Under the pieces are notes generated by a model. The model did not search any database. It saw only the letters and a program-made list of their open reading frames with translations, and was not told the DNA's origin. DNA of 64,000 nt from Streptomyces sp. AC512_CC834 (GTDB lineage Bacteria; Actinomycetota; Actinomycetes; Streptomycetales; Streptomycetaceae): NCBI RefSeq assembly GCF_019049325.1, contig NZ_JAGMUO010000065.1, positions 310,001 to 374,000 of the forward strand, written 5' to 3'. The position numbers were made by a program, and so were the translations under genes. How positions within the stretch are numbered: position 1 is the stretch's first letter; each line of letters starts with the position of its first letter. This document shows positions 53,148-63,517 of the stretch, piece after piece.

Positions 53148-54827
53148 TCAGTCCACCGTCACCACGACGGAGTGCCAACCACTCGCGCCGTCGGGAACGG
53201 TGGGGGTGCGCTTCTCGGTCTGCACCTCGCCCGTCCGGTCGGTCGCCCGCACGGTGAGGGTGCGGCTGCCCTTGGTGGCCTGCCAGGCGTAGGACCACTG
53301 GCGCCATGTGTCGCGTGAGTCCTCGGCGGCGAGGGTGGCCTCCTGCCAGGGGCCGTCGTCCACGCGGACCTCGACCTTCTCGATGCCTCGGTGCTGGGCC
53401 CAGGCGACACCGGCGATCATCACCGTGCCCGCCTTCGGACGGGCGAAGGGCTTCGGCGTGTCGATCCGGGACTGGGTCTTGATCGGGGCCTCGCGGGCCC
53501 AGTCCCGTTTGACCCAGTAGGAGTCGTAGGCGTCGAAGGTGGTCAGCTCGAGGTCCTCGATCCACTTGCAGGCCGAGACATAGCCGTAGAGACCGGGCAC
53601 GAGCATGCGGACGGGGAACCCGTGGTCGAAGGGCAGGGGTTGGCCGTTCATGCCGACGGCGAGCATCGCGTCGCGGCCGTCCATGACGTCCTCGACGGGG
53701 CTTCCGATGGTCATGCCGTCCACGGAGCGGGCCACGAGCTGATCCGCCGGGCCGCCCGCGGACGGCGGCCGGACGCCGCACTCCTCGAGCAGGTCGGCCA
53801 ACCGGACGCCGATCCAGCGGGCGTTGCCGACGTAGGGGCCGCCGACCTCGTTGGACACGCAGGTGAGGGTGATGTCGCGCTCGATCAGCTTCCGCCGCAG
53901 CAGGTCGTCGAAGGTCAGGGTCTTCTCCCGGGTGACCCCGTCGCCGTGGAGGCGCAGCCGCCAGGTGGTGGCGTCCACCTTGGGGACGACCAGTGCGGTG
54001 TCGACCCGGTAGAAGTCGCTGTTGGGGGTGACGAAGGAGCTGATCCCGTCCACCCGGACCTGTGCGCGCCTGGGCACCGCCGGGGCGCGTGAGGCGGGTG
54101 GTGGCAGGCTGACGTTCTTGCGGGAGGCGACCGCTTCCCGGCCGTGCGCACCGTTCAGGGCCCGGCCCAGGGCGCCGGCCCCGGCCGAGGCGGCGGCAGC
54201 GGCGCTCGCCGCGATCACGAAGCGGCGCCGGTCCCAGCCCTCGTCCCGGCCCGCATCCCAGCCCTCGTCCCGGTCCTCGTCCCGGCCCGCATCCCAGCCC
54301 TCGTCCCGGTCCTCGCCCGGTGTTGCCGCCGCCGGTGACCGGTCCCGGCGCGGTGCCGGGAGGAGGCCGACGAGGACGTACAGGAGCGCGGCGCCGGCGA
54401 CCGCCCCGAGGACCGAGGGGAGGGCGTCCGTGACGCCGGTGGAATCGGGCCTGCCGAGGGCCGCTGCCGCGCCGACGACGCCGAAGACCAGGACGCCCGC
54501 GGCGCCGGTGCGCCGGTGGCGGACGGCGAGCGTGCCGAGGGCCAGGGCCAACAACGCCAGCACGGCGAGGATGCCGAGCTGGAGCACGAGCTTGTCGTTG
54601 GTGCCGAAGTTGCGGATCGCCCAGTCCTTCACGGCGGTCGGCGTACGGTCGATGGCGGCTCCTCCGACCGCGACGACCGGGCCGGCCTGTGGGCGTACCG
54701 CCGCCGCCACCAGCTCGGCGACGGCGAGCGCGGCGCCGCCGGCCAGGAGACCGCTCAGTGCGCCCAGCGCGAGGCGGGCCCATGTCCTGGCCGACGGTTT
54801 GCGTGGGGTCTTGTCTTCGTCGCTCAC
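53148..54827 (-). CDS. membrane molybdopterin-dependent oxidoreductase (sulfite oxidase-like)
   Basis: A 559-residue protein. The N-terminal part has about four membrane helices (LALGALSGLLAGGAALAVAE, LQLGILAVLALLALALGTLA, VLVFGVVGAAAAL, VLGAVAGAALLYVLVGLLP). A highly charged repeat linker (EDRDEGWDAGRDE) follows, then the Mo-cofactor domain: the molybdenum Cys is in ITLTCVSNEVGGPYVGN, and a C-terminal dimerisation domain (KTQSRIDTPKPFARPKAGTV) completes the fold. The GTG at 54827 is preferred over an ATG 37 codons upstream, but neither start is decided by a good ribosome-binding site. The electron partner and substrate are unknown. Confidence 0.9.
   Translation of the reverse strand: MSDEDKTPRKPSARTWARLALGALSGLLAGGAALAVAELVAAAVRPQAGPVVAVGGAAIDRTPTAVKDWAIRNFGTNDKLVLQLGILAVLALLALALGTLAVRHRRTGAAGVLVFGVVGAAAALGRPDSTGVTDALPSVLGAVAGAALLYVLVGLLPAPRRDRSPAAATPGEDRDEGWDAGRDEDRDEGWDAGRDEGWDRRRFVIAASAAAAASAGAGALGRALNGAHGREAVASRKNVSLPPPASRAPAVPRRAQVRVDGISSFVTPNSDFYRVDTALVVPKVDATTWRLRLHGDGVTREKTLTFDDLLRRKLIERDITLTCVSNEVGGPYVGNARWIGVRLADLLEECGVRPPSAGGPADQLVARSVDGMTIGSPVEDVMDGRDAMLAVGMNGQPLPFDHGFPVRMLVPGLYGYVSACKWIEDLELTTFDAYDSYWVKRDWAREAPIKTQSRIDTPKPFARPKAGTVMIAGVAWAQHRGIEKVEVRVDDGPWQEATLAAEDSRDTWRQWSYAWQATKGSRTLTVRATDRTGEVQTEKRTPTVPDGASGWHSVVVTVD
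54232..54320. repeat. tandem repeats within the molybdopterin oxidoreductase gene
   Basis: In-frame direct repeats of 24 and 36 bases encode the DRDEGWDAGRDE segments in the linker between membrane and Mo domains. The length may vary by slippage. They lack CRISPR features. Confidence 0.8.
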
Positions 54828-54888
54828 GTCGGTAATCCGGGGCCGGGCGGCGCGCGGATTGGTGACCGGCGCGCCCGGCCGCACGGCG

Positions 54889-56463
54889 TCAGGGGGCCTC
54901 GTCCGGGCCGGTGAGTGCGAGCACCGTACGCATGGCACGGCGCACCGCGGCGCGCCACTCGTCGGTCCGGTCGATCGTCTCGAAGGCGTGGTGGCCGTGC
55001 GGCACGTCGATCACCTCCACGTCCGCCCCGCAGTCCTTGGCCGCGGTCAGGAACTCCTCGACAGTCGCGGCGATCTCGGGCATCTCCAGTCCCACCCGGG
55101 TGAGTACGACGGGCAGGGCGCCCGCGCCGGCCACCGCGCGCGCCGGGCGGAACCGGGTGCCGGACAGTCCCCAGTTCGGCAGTGGGGCGAGGATCGGGTA
55201 CGTCGCCGCCAGGCAGCGCAGCCACGCCGGGGGTGTGTCCAGCCAGTCGGCGGCGAGCAGGCCGCCGCCCGAGAAGAACCACAGCGCGATCCGGTCGGCG
55301 TCCACCCGGGGGTCCGCCCGGACCAGTTCCACGGCGGCGGCCACGTCGGCGGCGGCCCGCGGATAGTCGGTCAGGTCGTGCAGGCGGTGGTCCAGGACCA
55401 CGCCCACCGCCCCGCCCTCGGCCGCGAGGCGGGCGTACCCCGTCAGGGTCGGCCAGTCCCGCGGGGTCGGCCGGGCGTCGGCGGGGACCGGGCCGCCGTG
55501 CACGAACACCACCGCCGGTCGCGGCTCCTCGGCGTCCGGCAGGTGGAGATCGACGGTCCCGTGCCGCTCCCGGGGGACTTCGGGGACGTCCAGCAGGAAC
55601 GGCCCGAGGTGTGCGGGCGGTGCCGTGGCGTCGACGGGCTCCAGCCGGTGTCCCTCGCCGGCCGCGGCTCGCAGCAGTACGTCCGTGAGCTCGGCGGGGC
55701 AGGACAGCATCGGCCAGTGTCCGGTGGGGAGTTCGAAGAAGGTCACCCGGGGGTCGGTCAGGGCCCGCAGCGCGGGGTCGCCGAGGCCCACCAGCATCTG
55801 GACCATCTCGATGCTCGAGCCGTTGCCCGTGCACAGCACGCCGGTGGTGGGCACCGAGTCCACGGCGCCGGTCAGGCGCAGCGGCTGGAGCAGGGTGCCC
55901 AGCGGCTGCGGGGCGGCGAGGGCGGTGAGCCGGTCGAGGGCCGTGCCGGGAACGCCCGCGGTGCTGCCCCAGCGCGGCCACTCGTCGTGGGCCGGGGGTG
56001 GCAACACCCCGTCGGACGCCTCGTCCGCGTCCCCGTTCGTGTCCCCGCCTGCGTCCCCGTCCGTCGCTTCCCACCCGGCGTACTTCTCGCGCAAGGGCTG
56101 GTCGGGCAGGGCGGCCAGGGCCGGGACGCCGTTCCGCGGCAGGCCGGAGTCCAGGTGGACGACCCTGTCGACGCGCCGCGCACGCCGGTCGGCGGCTCCG
56201 ATCGCCGGGTGGATGCCGTAGTCGTGGCCGACCAGCACGATCCGCTGGTCCGCCGCCGTGTCGAGCGCGTCGATCGCCGCGAGTACGTCCGCGATGTGTG
56301 TCTCCAGGTCGATGCCGCCGGTCCCCGTCGCCGCGCGCGGTCCGTCGAGCCCGGTGAGGGCGACGCTGTGCGCCTGCGCACCGGCAGCGGTCAGGCGCGC
56401 GGCCGTCTCCTGCCACACGTGTGTGCCGGTGAACATGCCCGACACCAGGATGAACGCGGTCAT
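54889..56463 (-). CDS. fusion of two alpha/beta hydrolase domains
   Basis: A 524-residue protein joining two hydrolase folds. The first (about 1-250) starts MTAFILVSGMFTGTHVWQET and has the elbow VLVGHDYGIHPA, with Asp in the nucleophile position, and a His in LPTGHWPMLS. The second (about 285-524) has VVFVHGGPVPADARP, the Ser elbow LWFFSGGGLLAADW and the His in VPHGHHAFETID. An acidic insertion (DGDAGGDTNGDADE) lies in the first lid region. GGAGGAG is five bases before the ATG at 56463. It is divergent from a MerR regulator across a palindromic region. The substrates are unknown. Confidence 0.88.
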   Translation of the reverse strand: MTAFILVSGMFTGTHVWQETAARLTAAGAQAHSVALTGLDGPRAATGTGGIDLETHIADVLAAIDALDTAADQRIVLVGHDYGIHPAIGAADRRARRVDRVVHLDSGLPRNGVPALAALPDQPLREKYAGWEATDGDAGGDTNGDADEASDGVLPPPAHDEWPRWGSTAGVPGTALDRLTALAAPQPLGTLLQPLRLTGAVDSVPTTGVLCTGNGSSIEMVQMLVGLGDPALRALTDPRVTFFELPTGHWPMLSCPAELTDVLLRAAAGEGHRLEPVDATAPPAHLGPFLLDVPEVPRERHGTVDLHLPDAEEPRPAVVFVHGGPVPADARPTPRDWPTLTGYARLAAEGGAVGVVLDHRLHDLTDYPRAAADVAAAVELVRADPRVDADRIALWFFSGGGLLAADWLDTPPAWLRCLAATYPILAPLPNWGLSGTRFRPARAVAGAGALPVVLTRVGLEMPEIAATVEEFLTAAKDCGADVEVIDVPHGHHAFETIDRTDEWRAAVRRAMRTVLALTGPDEAP

Positions 56464-56485
56464 GGTCTCTCCTCCGTACATGGTC

Positions 56486-56504
56486 CGGGCCGGTCACCGG
56501 CCCG
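56486..56504. promoter_or_regulatory. 19-bp perfect palindrome between hydrolase and MerR genes
   Basis: CGGGCCGGT and ACCGGCCCG flank one central base. It lies in the 83-bp divergent region and could be an operator or a stem in the hydrolase leader. Confidence 0.55.
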
Positions 56505-56523
56505 CTCTCGCCGGTACGGTAGA

Positions 56524-56543
56524 AACTCCCCCTGAGGGAGGTT
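56524..56543. promoter_or_regulatory. MerR-type operator candidate
   Basis: An imperfect palindrome with outer AAC/GTT and inner CCC/GGG arms, just before the MerR start and overlapping its ribosome-binding site. The shape resembles drug-sensing MerR operators. Confidence 0.5.
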
Positions 56544-56546
56544 CAA

Positions 56547-57614
56547 GTGTTCACGTCGTACGACGGTCTGTGCGGCATCGGGGAACTGGCCGAGCGGGCG
56601 GGTGTCACGGTCAAGACCGTCCGCTTCTACTCCGATCGCGGTCTGCTGCCGGAGGTCTCCCGCAGCGCCGGCGGGCACCGCAGGTACGGTCCCGAGGCGC
56701 TCGACCGGCTGCGTCTGATCCGCTCCCTGCGCGCTCTCGACCTGTCCGTGCCCGAGGTACGGCGCGTTCTCGAGGACGAGGACGCAGACGCGGACGCGGA
56801 CGCGACCGGCGGCGGGGGTGGCGGGAGCGGCGTGCTGGAGTCGGCGGTGGCGGGGCGGCTGCGCGAGCTCGGCTCCGAACTGCGGGCGTTGCGCTGGCGG
56901 GAGGCCGCGCTGCGGCTGGTGCAGGAGTGTCCGCCCGGGGAACGGGCGGGCCGGCTTCGGCTCATCGGTGCCGTGCCCCTGCCGCCCAGCACGGACCCAC
57001 TGGTCCGGTTCTGGCGCGGCTGGCTGCCCGCGCGGATGCCGGCCCGGTCGGCCGGAGCGTTCCTGGACGTGGCGGTTCCGCTGCCGCCCGACGATCCCGC
57101 CCCTTCCCAGGTCCTCGCCTTCGCCAGGCTGAACGCCCTCACACTCGCCCCGTGCCGCCCCGGCACGGCCCAGCCCCAGCCCGAGGCGCACCGGGCCGCC
57201 GGGGCCCGGGGGGCGGCCGTGCTGTACGCCGGGCTGGCGGAGGCGTACGAGCTGGCCGGTGTGCACCTGCGCCGGGACCGGGATCCGCACCCGGGTGAGG
57301 CACTGGACGGTTTCGTGGCGGCGTACACGGGCGCGTACGGGGTCCGGGACACCCCGGACTTCCGGCGCCGGCTGGCCGGGCAGCTCGCCGCCGACCCCCG
57401 GCTGGACGGCTACTGGGAGCTGGTCGCCGAGGTGCTGACGGTGCCGGGCGGGCGGCCGGAGCCGACCCCCGGGTCCGCGCACGACTGGCTGCTCGCGGCG
57501 CTGGTCGACGAGACGGGGGCGCCCGGGTGGGATCAGGGCACGTCGCCCCGCCAGTCGAAGCGGCGCGGATCACCCGGCCTCGGACCGTACGCGCAGCGGC
57601 CGCCCGGGCCGTAG
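56547..57614 (+). CDS. MerR family transcriptional regulator
   Basis: A 355-residue regulator. The MerR winged-helix domain (about 9-78) has IGELAERAGVTVKTVRFYSD and AGGHRRYGPEALDRLRLIRS. An Asp/Gly-rich loop (about 76-92) leads to a long effector domain (100-325), larger than in simple MerR proteins. The GTG start follows GGGAGG. It probably controls the divergent double-hydrolase gene. The last 27 or so codons overlap the convergent small gene and look like its antisense, so the natural C-terminus may once have been shorter. Confidence 0.9.
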   Translation: MFTSYDGLCGIGELAERAGVTVKTVRFYSDRGLLPEVSRSAGGHRRYGPEALDRLRLIRSLRALDLSVPEVRRVLEDEDADADADATGGGGGGSGVLESAVAGRLRELGSELRALRWREAALRLVQECPPGERAGRLRLIGAVPLPPSTDPLVRFWRGWLPARMPARSAGAFLDVAVPLPPDDPAPSQVLAFARLNALTLAPCRPGTAQPQPEAHRAAGARGAAVLYAGLAEAYELAGVHLRRDRDPHPGEALDGFVAAYTGAYGVRDTPDFRRRLAGQLAADPRLDGYWELVAEVLTVPGGRPEPTPGSAHDWLLAALVDETGAPGWDQGTSPRQSKRRGSPGLGPYAQRPPGP

Positions 57615-57799
57615 CGGCCTATCTCCGTCGCCAGTGACACCCCGCGGGCGCGCTCGTGTTCCGTGAGGTCCGTGACGTCCAGGAGCAGACCGTCCAGGGG
57701 GCCGCCCACCAGATGCGCGTAGACGCGTCCGGCACGCGGCCCGGGGTTGTCGTGGTCGGCGCCGTAGACCCTGCCCCGCATGAACTCCACCTCATCCAT
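57533..57799 (-). CDS. conserved hypothetical protein, 88 aa
   Basis: An 88-residue protein beginning MDEVEFMRGRVYGADHDNPG and containing VYAHLVGGPLDGLLLDVTDL and GRYGPGGRCAYGPRPGDPRR. It looks like a genuine small Streptomyces protein of unknown function. The ATG at 57799 with GAGG upstream is preferred over a TTG at 57829. It overlaps the 3' end of the MerR gene on the other strand by 82 bases. Confidence 0.72.
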   Translation of the reverse strand: MDEVEFMRGRVYGADHDNPGPRAGRVYAHLVGGPLDGLLLDVTDLTEHERARGVSLATEIGRYGPGGRCAYGPRPGDPRRFDWRGDVP

Positions 57800-57856
57800 G
57801 ACCAAAAGCCTCGCATCCGCCACTGACAACGGCCCGCGCGCCGGGACGAGGCGCCT

Positions 57857-58873
57857 CTAGAGCGGTGGGTCGTCCAGCAGTTCCAGCAGGCAGCGCGCGC
57901 CTGCAGCGGCCACGGCCGTGGCCGCGCCGGCGGTGCCGACGGTGCCGGTCGCGGTGAGGAAGAGCCTGCCGTAGGCGGCGGCGCGGCTCAGGGCGCTGAG
58001 CCGCCAGGCGAGGCGCACCGCGCGTCGCAGTTCCGCCGTCGTCCGGCCGTCGCCGGTCCACGGCTCCAGGTAGGCGTCGCGCAGGCGTGGCAGTACGTGG
58101 GGTCCGTACCGGTCGAGGGCCCGGCGGGCGGGGACCGGCAGGCTGCAGAAGGGGTGGGAGACGACGGCGTCACCCCAGTCGAAGAAGGTGAACCTGCCAG
58201 GACCGGGGTGGAAAAGCTGGCCGTCGTGCAGGTCCGCGTGGTCGAGGGTGTCCGGGACGCCCACGGCCGCGAGTTCGGCGCACCAGTCCAGGAGGCGGGG
58301 GCGGAGTTCCCCGAGTCTCCTTCGTTCCTCCGGCCGCAGCGGGGTGTCGTCGAGCCGGTCGAAGACGCCGGGCAGTGCGGTGGCGGGCACGGCGGGAACG
58401 CCCAGCCGTTGGATCTCGGGTGCGCGCGCGGTCAGGGCGTGCTGCATGGCCGCGTACTGGCGCAGGAGTTCTTCCCACGCACCGGGTCCGACCGTCTCCC
58501 GTGCGAGTACCTCCCGGAAGAGCGGCCCTCCGTCGGGCAGCAGCGACCAGCCGCGGCCGGTGTCCACCGCCAGCGGCTCCAGTACGTGCCGGGGGACCCA
58601 GCGGGCCAGTGCCGCGGTCAGCGCGCCCTCGAAGGCGCTGGCCGGCGGGTTGGCCTTGAACCAGACCGGGTCGCGTCCCTCGACGCACAGCCGCAGCAGG
58701 ACGGACCACGGCCGCAGCCGCACCCGCCACTCCCCCGTCGGCCGCAGGCCCCGTGCGGTCAGCCCGGCCTCGACCCAGCCGAGGACGGCGGTCCGCCAGA
58801 CGTCGTCGTCCCAGGGGGTCACCGCGTCCGGGTAGCGGCCACGGTCCACGACGGCGGGCACATCACTGAGCAT
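57857..58873 (-). CDS. aminoglycoside phosphotransferase-fold (APH) family protein
   Basis: A 338-residue kinase-fold protein. The ATP-binding Lys may be in PVWFKANPPASAFEGAL. The catalytic loop is DTLDHADLHDGQLFHPGPGR, with HxDxHxxQ-type residues, followed by FTFFDWGDAVVSHPFCSL, whose Asp acts as the metal ligand. These proteins phosphorylate small hydroxylated molecules or act in antibiotic resistance. An ATG at 58909 is possible; the one at 58873 gives a more natural start. The substrate is unknown. Confidence 0.87.
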   Translation of the reverse strand: MLSDVPAVVDRGRYPDAVTPWDDDVWRTAVLGWVEAGLTARGLRPTGEWRVRLRPWSVLLRLCVEGRDPVWFKANPPASAFEGALTAALARWVPRHVLEPLAVDTGRGWSLLPDGGPLFREVLARETVGPGAWEELLRQYAAMQHALTARAPEIQRLGVPAVPATALPGVFDRLDDTPLRPEERRRLGELRPRLLDWCAELAAVGVPDTLDHADLHDGQLFHPGPGRFTFFDWGDAVVSHPFCSLPVPARRALDRYGPHVLPRLRDAYLEPWTGDGRTTAELRRAVRLAWRLSALSRAAAYGRLFLTATGTVGTAGAATAVAAAGARCLLELLDDPPL

Positions 58874-58942
58874 CACGCCATCCCAGCATCGTGCGCCATG
58901 CGTGGCCACCGGATTTCGTCCCCTCCGGCCACCGGATCGTCC

Positions 58943-58976
58943 CCTCCGGACCGGCCGGTGCCGGCCGGTCCGGAGG
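58943..58976. terminator. terminator after katG, 16-bp perfect stem
   Basis: The arms 58943-58958 and 58961-58976 are perfect complements, nine bases after the katG stop on the minus strand. It ends the fur-katG transcript. Confidence 0.88.
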
Positions 58977-58984
58977 TCGCCGGC

Positions 58985-61207
<2,223 letters not shown>

Positions 61208-61231
61208 GGGAATCCTTCCGAACGGGGCGGA

Positions 61232-61687
61232 TCAAGGTGCTGGGGAACTGCCGGGGGTGGAGCAGTCGGGGCACAGGCCCCGGTAGATGACCTCGGCCTC
61301 GTCTATCGAGAAGCCGTGGTTGTCGGACGCGGTCAGGCAGGGCGCCTCGCCGACGGCGCAGTCGACGTCGGCGAGAGCACCGCAGGACCGGCACAGGACG
61401 TGGTGGTGGTTGTCCCCCACCCGTCCCTCGAAGCGCGCCGGGCTGCCGGGCGGTTCGATACGGCGCACGAGGCGTGCCGCGGTGAGCGCGTGCAGGGCCT
61501 CGTACACGGCCTGGAGGGAGACGTGCCCGACGCGTCGGCGCACCCCGGAGGCGAGGGCGTCGGCGTCGAGGTGGTCGCCCTCCCGGACGGTCTCGAGCAG
61601 CGCGACACGGGCTGCCGTCACACGCAGCCCCGCCTGACGCAGCTCTGCGGCGGTGGCCGGGTTCCGGACGTTCCGGGATGCCGTCAT
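61232..61687 (-). CDS. Fur-family regulator (FurA/FurS type)
   Basis: A 151-residue repressor. The winged helix is about 1-80 (LRQAGLRVTAARVALLETV, HVSLQAVYEALHALTAA). Metal ligands include NHHHVLCRSCGALADVDC and the C-terminal pair CPDC. The ATG at 61687 gives the standard MTASRN-type start; an upstream start 11 codons earlier is less likely. It is co-transcribed with katG and should repress it until peroxide or metal loss inactivates the protein. Confidence 0.95.
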   Translation of the reverse strand: MTASRNVRNPATAAELRQAGLRVTAARVALLETVREGDHLDADALASGVRRRVGHVSLQAVYEALHALTAARLVRRIEPPGSPARFEGRVGDNHHHVLCRSCGALADVDCAVGEAPCLTASDNHGFSIDEAEVIYRGLCPDCSTPGSSPAP

Positions 61688-61868
61688 GGCGGCGAACCTA
61701 CTCCCTGTGGCACGAACCACTCAAGGAAACGAACGATTCCAGTCTTGACCGCCGTCCGGAACACGCCCTGCGGGGCGGGGACGGACGACCGTGGTAGACA
61801 ACATGCGTGGCGGGCACCGGCGCGGGAAGCCGGATCCCGCACGGTGCGACGACAGGAATGAGTGACCG

Positions 61869-62969
61869 GTGCTGCTGAAGACGTTCCGCTGGGCTTTCGC
61901 CGTCACCGCCCTCGGCCTGGCCGCGGGCGTGCTGTACGACGGCTGGACCGCCCTCGGCATCGTGGCGATCCTCTCCGTCCTGGAGATCTCGCTGTCCTTC
62001 GACAACGCCGTGATCAACGCCGGGATCCTGAAGAAGATGAGCGCCTTCTGGCAGAAGATCTTCCTCACCGTCGGCATCGTGATCGCCGTTTTCGGGATGC
62101 GGCTGGTGTTCCCGGTCGTGATCGTGGCGGTCAGTGCCCGGCTGAGTCCCTGGAGCGCGGTGCACCTCGCGCTCACCGACAAGGACCGGTATCAGGAGCT
62201 GGTGACGGACGCCCATCCGTCGATCGCCGCGTTCGGTGGCATGTTCCTCATGATGATCTTCCTCGACTTCGTCTTCGAGGACCGGGAGATCAAGTGGCTG
62301 GGGTGGCTGGAGCGTCCGCTGGCCAAACTCGGCAGGGTCGACATGCTGTCGGTCTGCATCGCCCTGATCGTGCTGCTGGTCTCCTCCGTCACCTTCGCCG
62401 CCCACGCCCACCAGCACGGCGGCACACACGCCGACAAGGCGGAGACGGTCCTGCTGGCGGGCATCGGCGGCCTGATCACCTACATGGTCGTGGGCGGCCT
62501 CTCCGGCTTCTTCGAGCAGCGGCTCGAGCACGAGGAGGAGCGCGAACACGAGGCGGAGCAGGAGGCGGAACGCTCGGGGCGGGCCGGATCGCCCGTCAAA
62601 CTGGCGGGCAAGGCCGCGTTCTTCATGTTCCTGTACCTGGAGGTCCTGGACGCGTCCTTCTCCTTCGACGGTGTCATCGGCGCCTTCGCCATCACCAACG
62701 ACATCGTGCTGATGGCCCTCGGCCTCGGCATCGGCGCCATGTACGTCCGGTCGCTGACCGTCTATCTGGTCCGCCAGGGCACCCTCGACGACTACGTCTA
62801 CCTGGAGCACGGCGCCCACTACGCCATCGGCGCCCTGTCGGTCATCCTGCTGGTCACCATCCAGTACCAGATCAGCGAGATCATCACCGGCCTCGTCGGT
62901 GTCGTCCTGATCGGCGCCTCCTTCTGGTCCTCGGTGCGCCGCAACCGCGCACTGCGGACCGCTGCTTGA
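61869..62969 (+). CDS. DUF475 (TerC-like) integral membrane protein
   Basis: A 366-residue membrane protein with about nine hydrophobic segments. It carries TerC-superfamily acidic motifs within helices: LEISLSFDNAVINAGILK and LEVLDASFSFDGVIGAF. A charged, Glu-rich cytoplasmic loop (about 217-240, EHEEEREHEAEQEAER) lies between halves. TerC-type proteins are linked to metal ion export, including manganese, and to tellurium resistance. The GTG start has AGGA upstream. It is followed by a DUF350 gene, suggesting a shared membrane function. Confidence 0.9.
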   Translation: MLLKTFRWAFAVTALGLAAGVLYDGWTALGIVAILSVLEISLSFDNAVINAGILKKMSAFWQKIFLTVGIVIAVFGMRLVFPVVIVAVSARLSPWSAVHLALTDKDRYQELVTDAHPSIAAFGGMFLMMIFLDFVFEDREIKWLGWLERPLAKLGRVDMLSVCIALIVLLVSSVTFAAHAHQHGGTHADKAETVLLAGIGGLITYMVVGGLSGFFEQRLEHEEEREHEAEQEAERSGRAGSPVKLAGKAAFFMFLYLEVLDASFSFDGVIGAFAITNDIVLMALGLGIGAMYVRSLTVYLVRQGTLDDYVYLEHGAHYAIGALSVILLVTIQYQISEIITGLVGVVLIGASFWSSVRRNRALRTAA

Positions 62970-63051
62970 GAGTCCGGCCGGGTGCGCTAGATTTTGCAGC
63001 GCCTTGACCACGATCATCCGTGATCCCTCACGCTACGGAGCCGGCAACGCC

Positions 63052-63474
63052 ATGAGCGACATCGTCAACGGACTCGGCCGGGCCGCCGCCTACGGCGGCC
63101 TGGGTCTGGTCCTCCTGGTCCTCGGTATCGTCCTCGTGGACGTGCTGACTCCCGGAAAGCTCGGCCGGCAGATCTGGGAGCAGCGCAACCGCAACGCCGC
63201 CATGGTGCTGAGCTCCGCGCTGCTCGGCATCGGCGGCATCGTCTTCACCTCCATATGGACGACGTACGAGGACTTCGGCAAGGGCCTGGTGTCCACGGCG
63301 GTGTTCGGGCTGCTGGGGCTCGTGATGATGGCGGTGGCCTTCCTGGTGGTCGACCTGATCACCCCGGGGCGGCTGGGCGAGACGCTGGTGGAGCAGGAGC
63401 CGCACCCGGCCGTGTGGGTGACGGCGTCCTGCAATCTCGCGGTCTCCGCCGTCATCTCGGCCTCCATCGCCTGA
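63052..63474 (+). CDS. DUF350 membrane protein
   Basis: A 140-residue protein with four predicted membrane helices in two similar halves: LGLVLLVLGIVLVDVLTPGK and FGLLGLVMMAVAFLVVDLIT, each ending in a VD(V/L)(L/I)TPG motif, which indicates internal duplication. The ATG at 63052 is preferred; a GTG/ATG extension 16 codons upstream is poorly supported. It lies 82 bases after DUF475. The function is unknown. Confidence 0.88.
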   Translation: MSDIVNGLGRAAAYGGLGLVLLVLGIVLVDVLTPGKLGRQIWEQRNRNAAMVLSSALLGIGGIVFTSIWTTYEDFGKGLVSTAVFGLLGLVMMAVAFLVVDLITPGRLGETLVEQEPHPAVWVTASCNLAVSAVISASIA

Positions 63475-63517
63475 CGCCGCTCACCCGCCCCTGCATCTCA
63501 CTGCACGTCACATCACG

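Noticed and set aside
54232..54320. Tandem repeats as a CRISPR array
   Set aside because: The repeats are contiguous, in frame with a protein and have no unique spacers; no cas genes are near.
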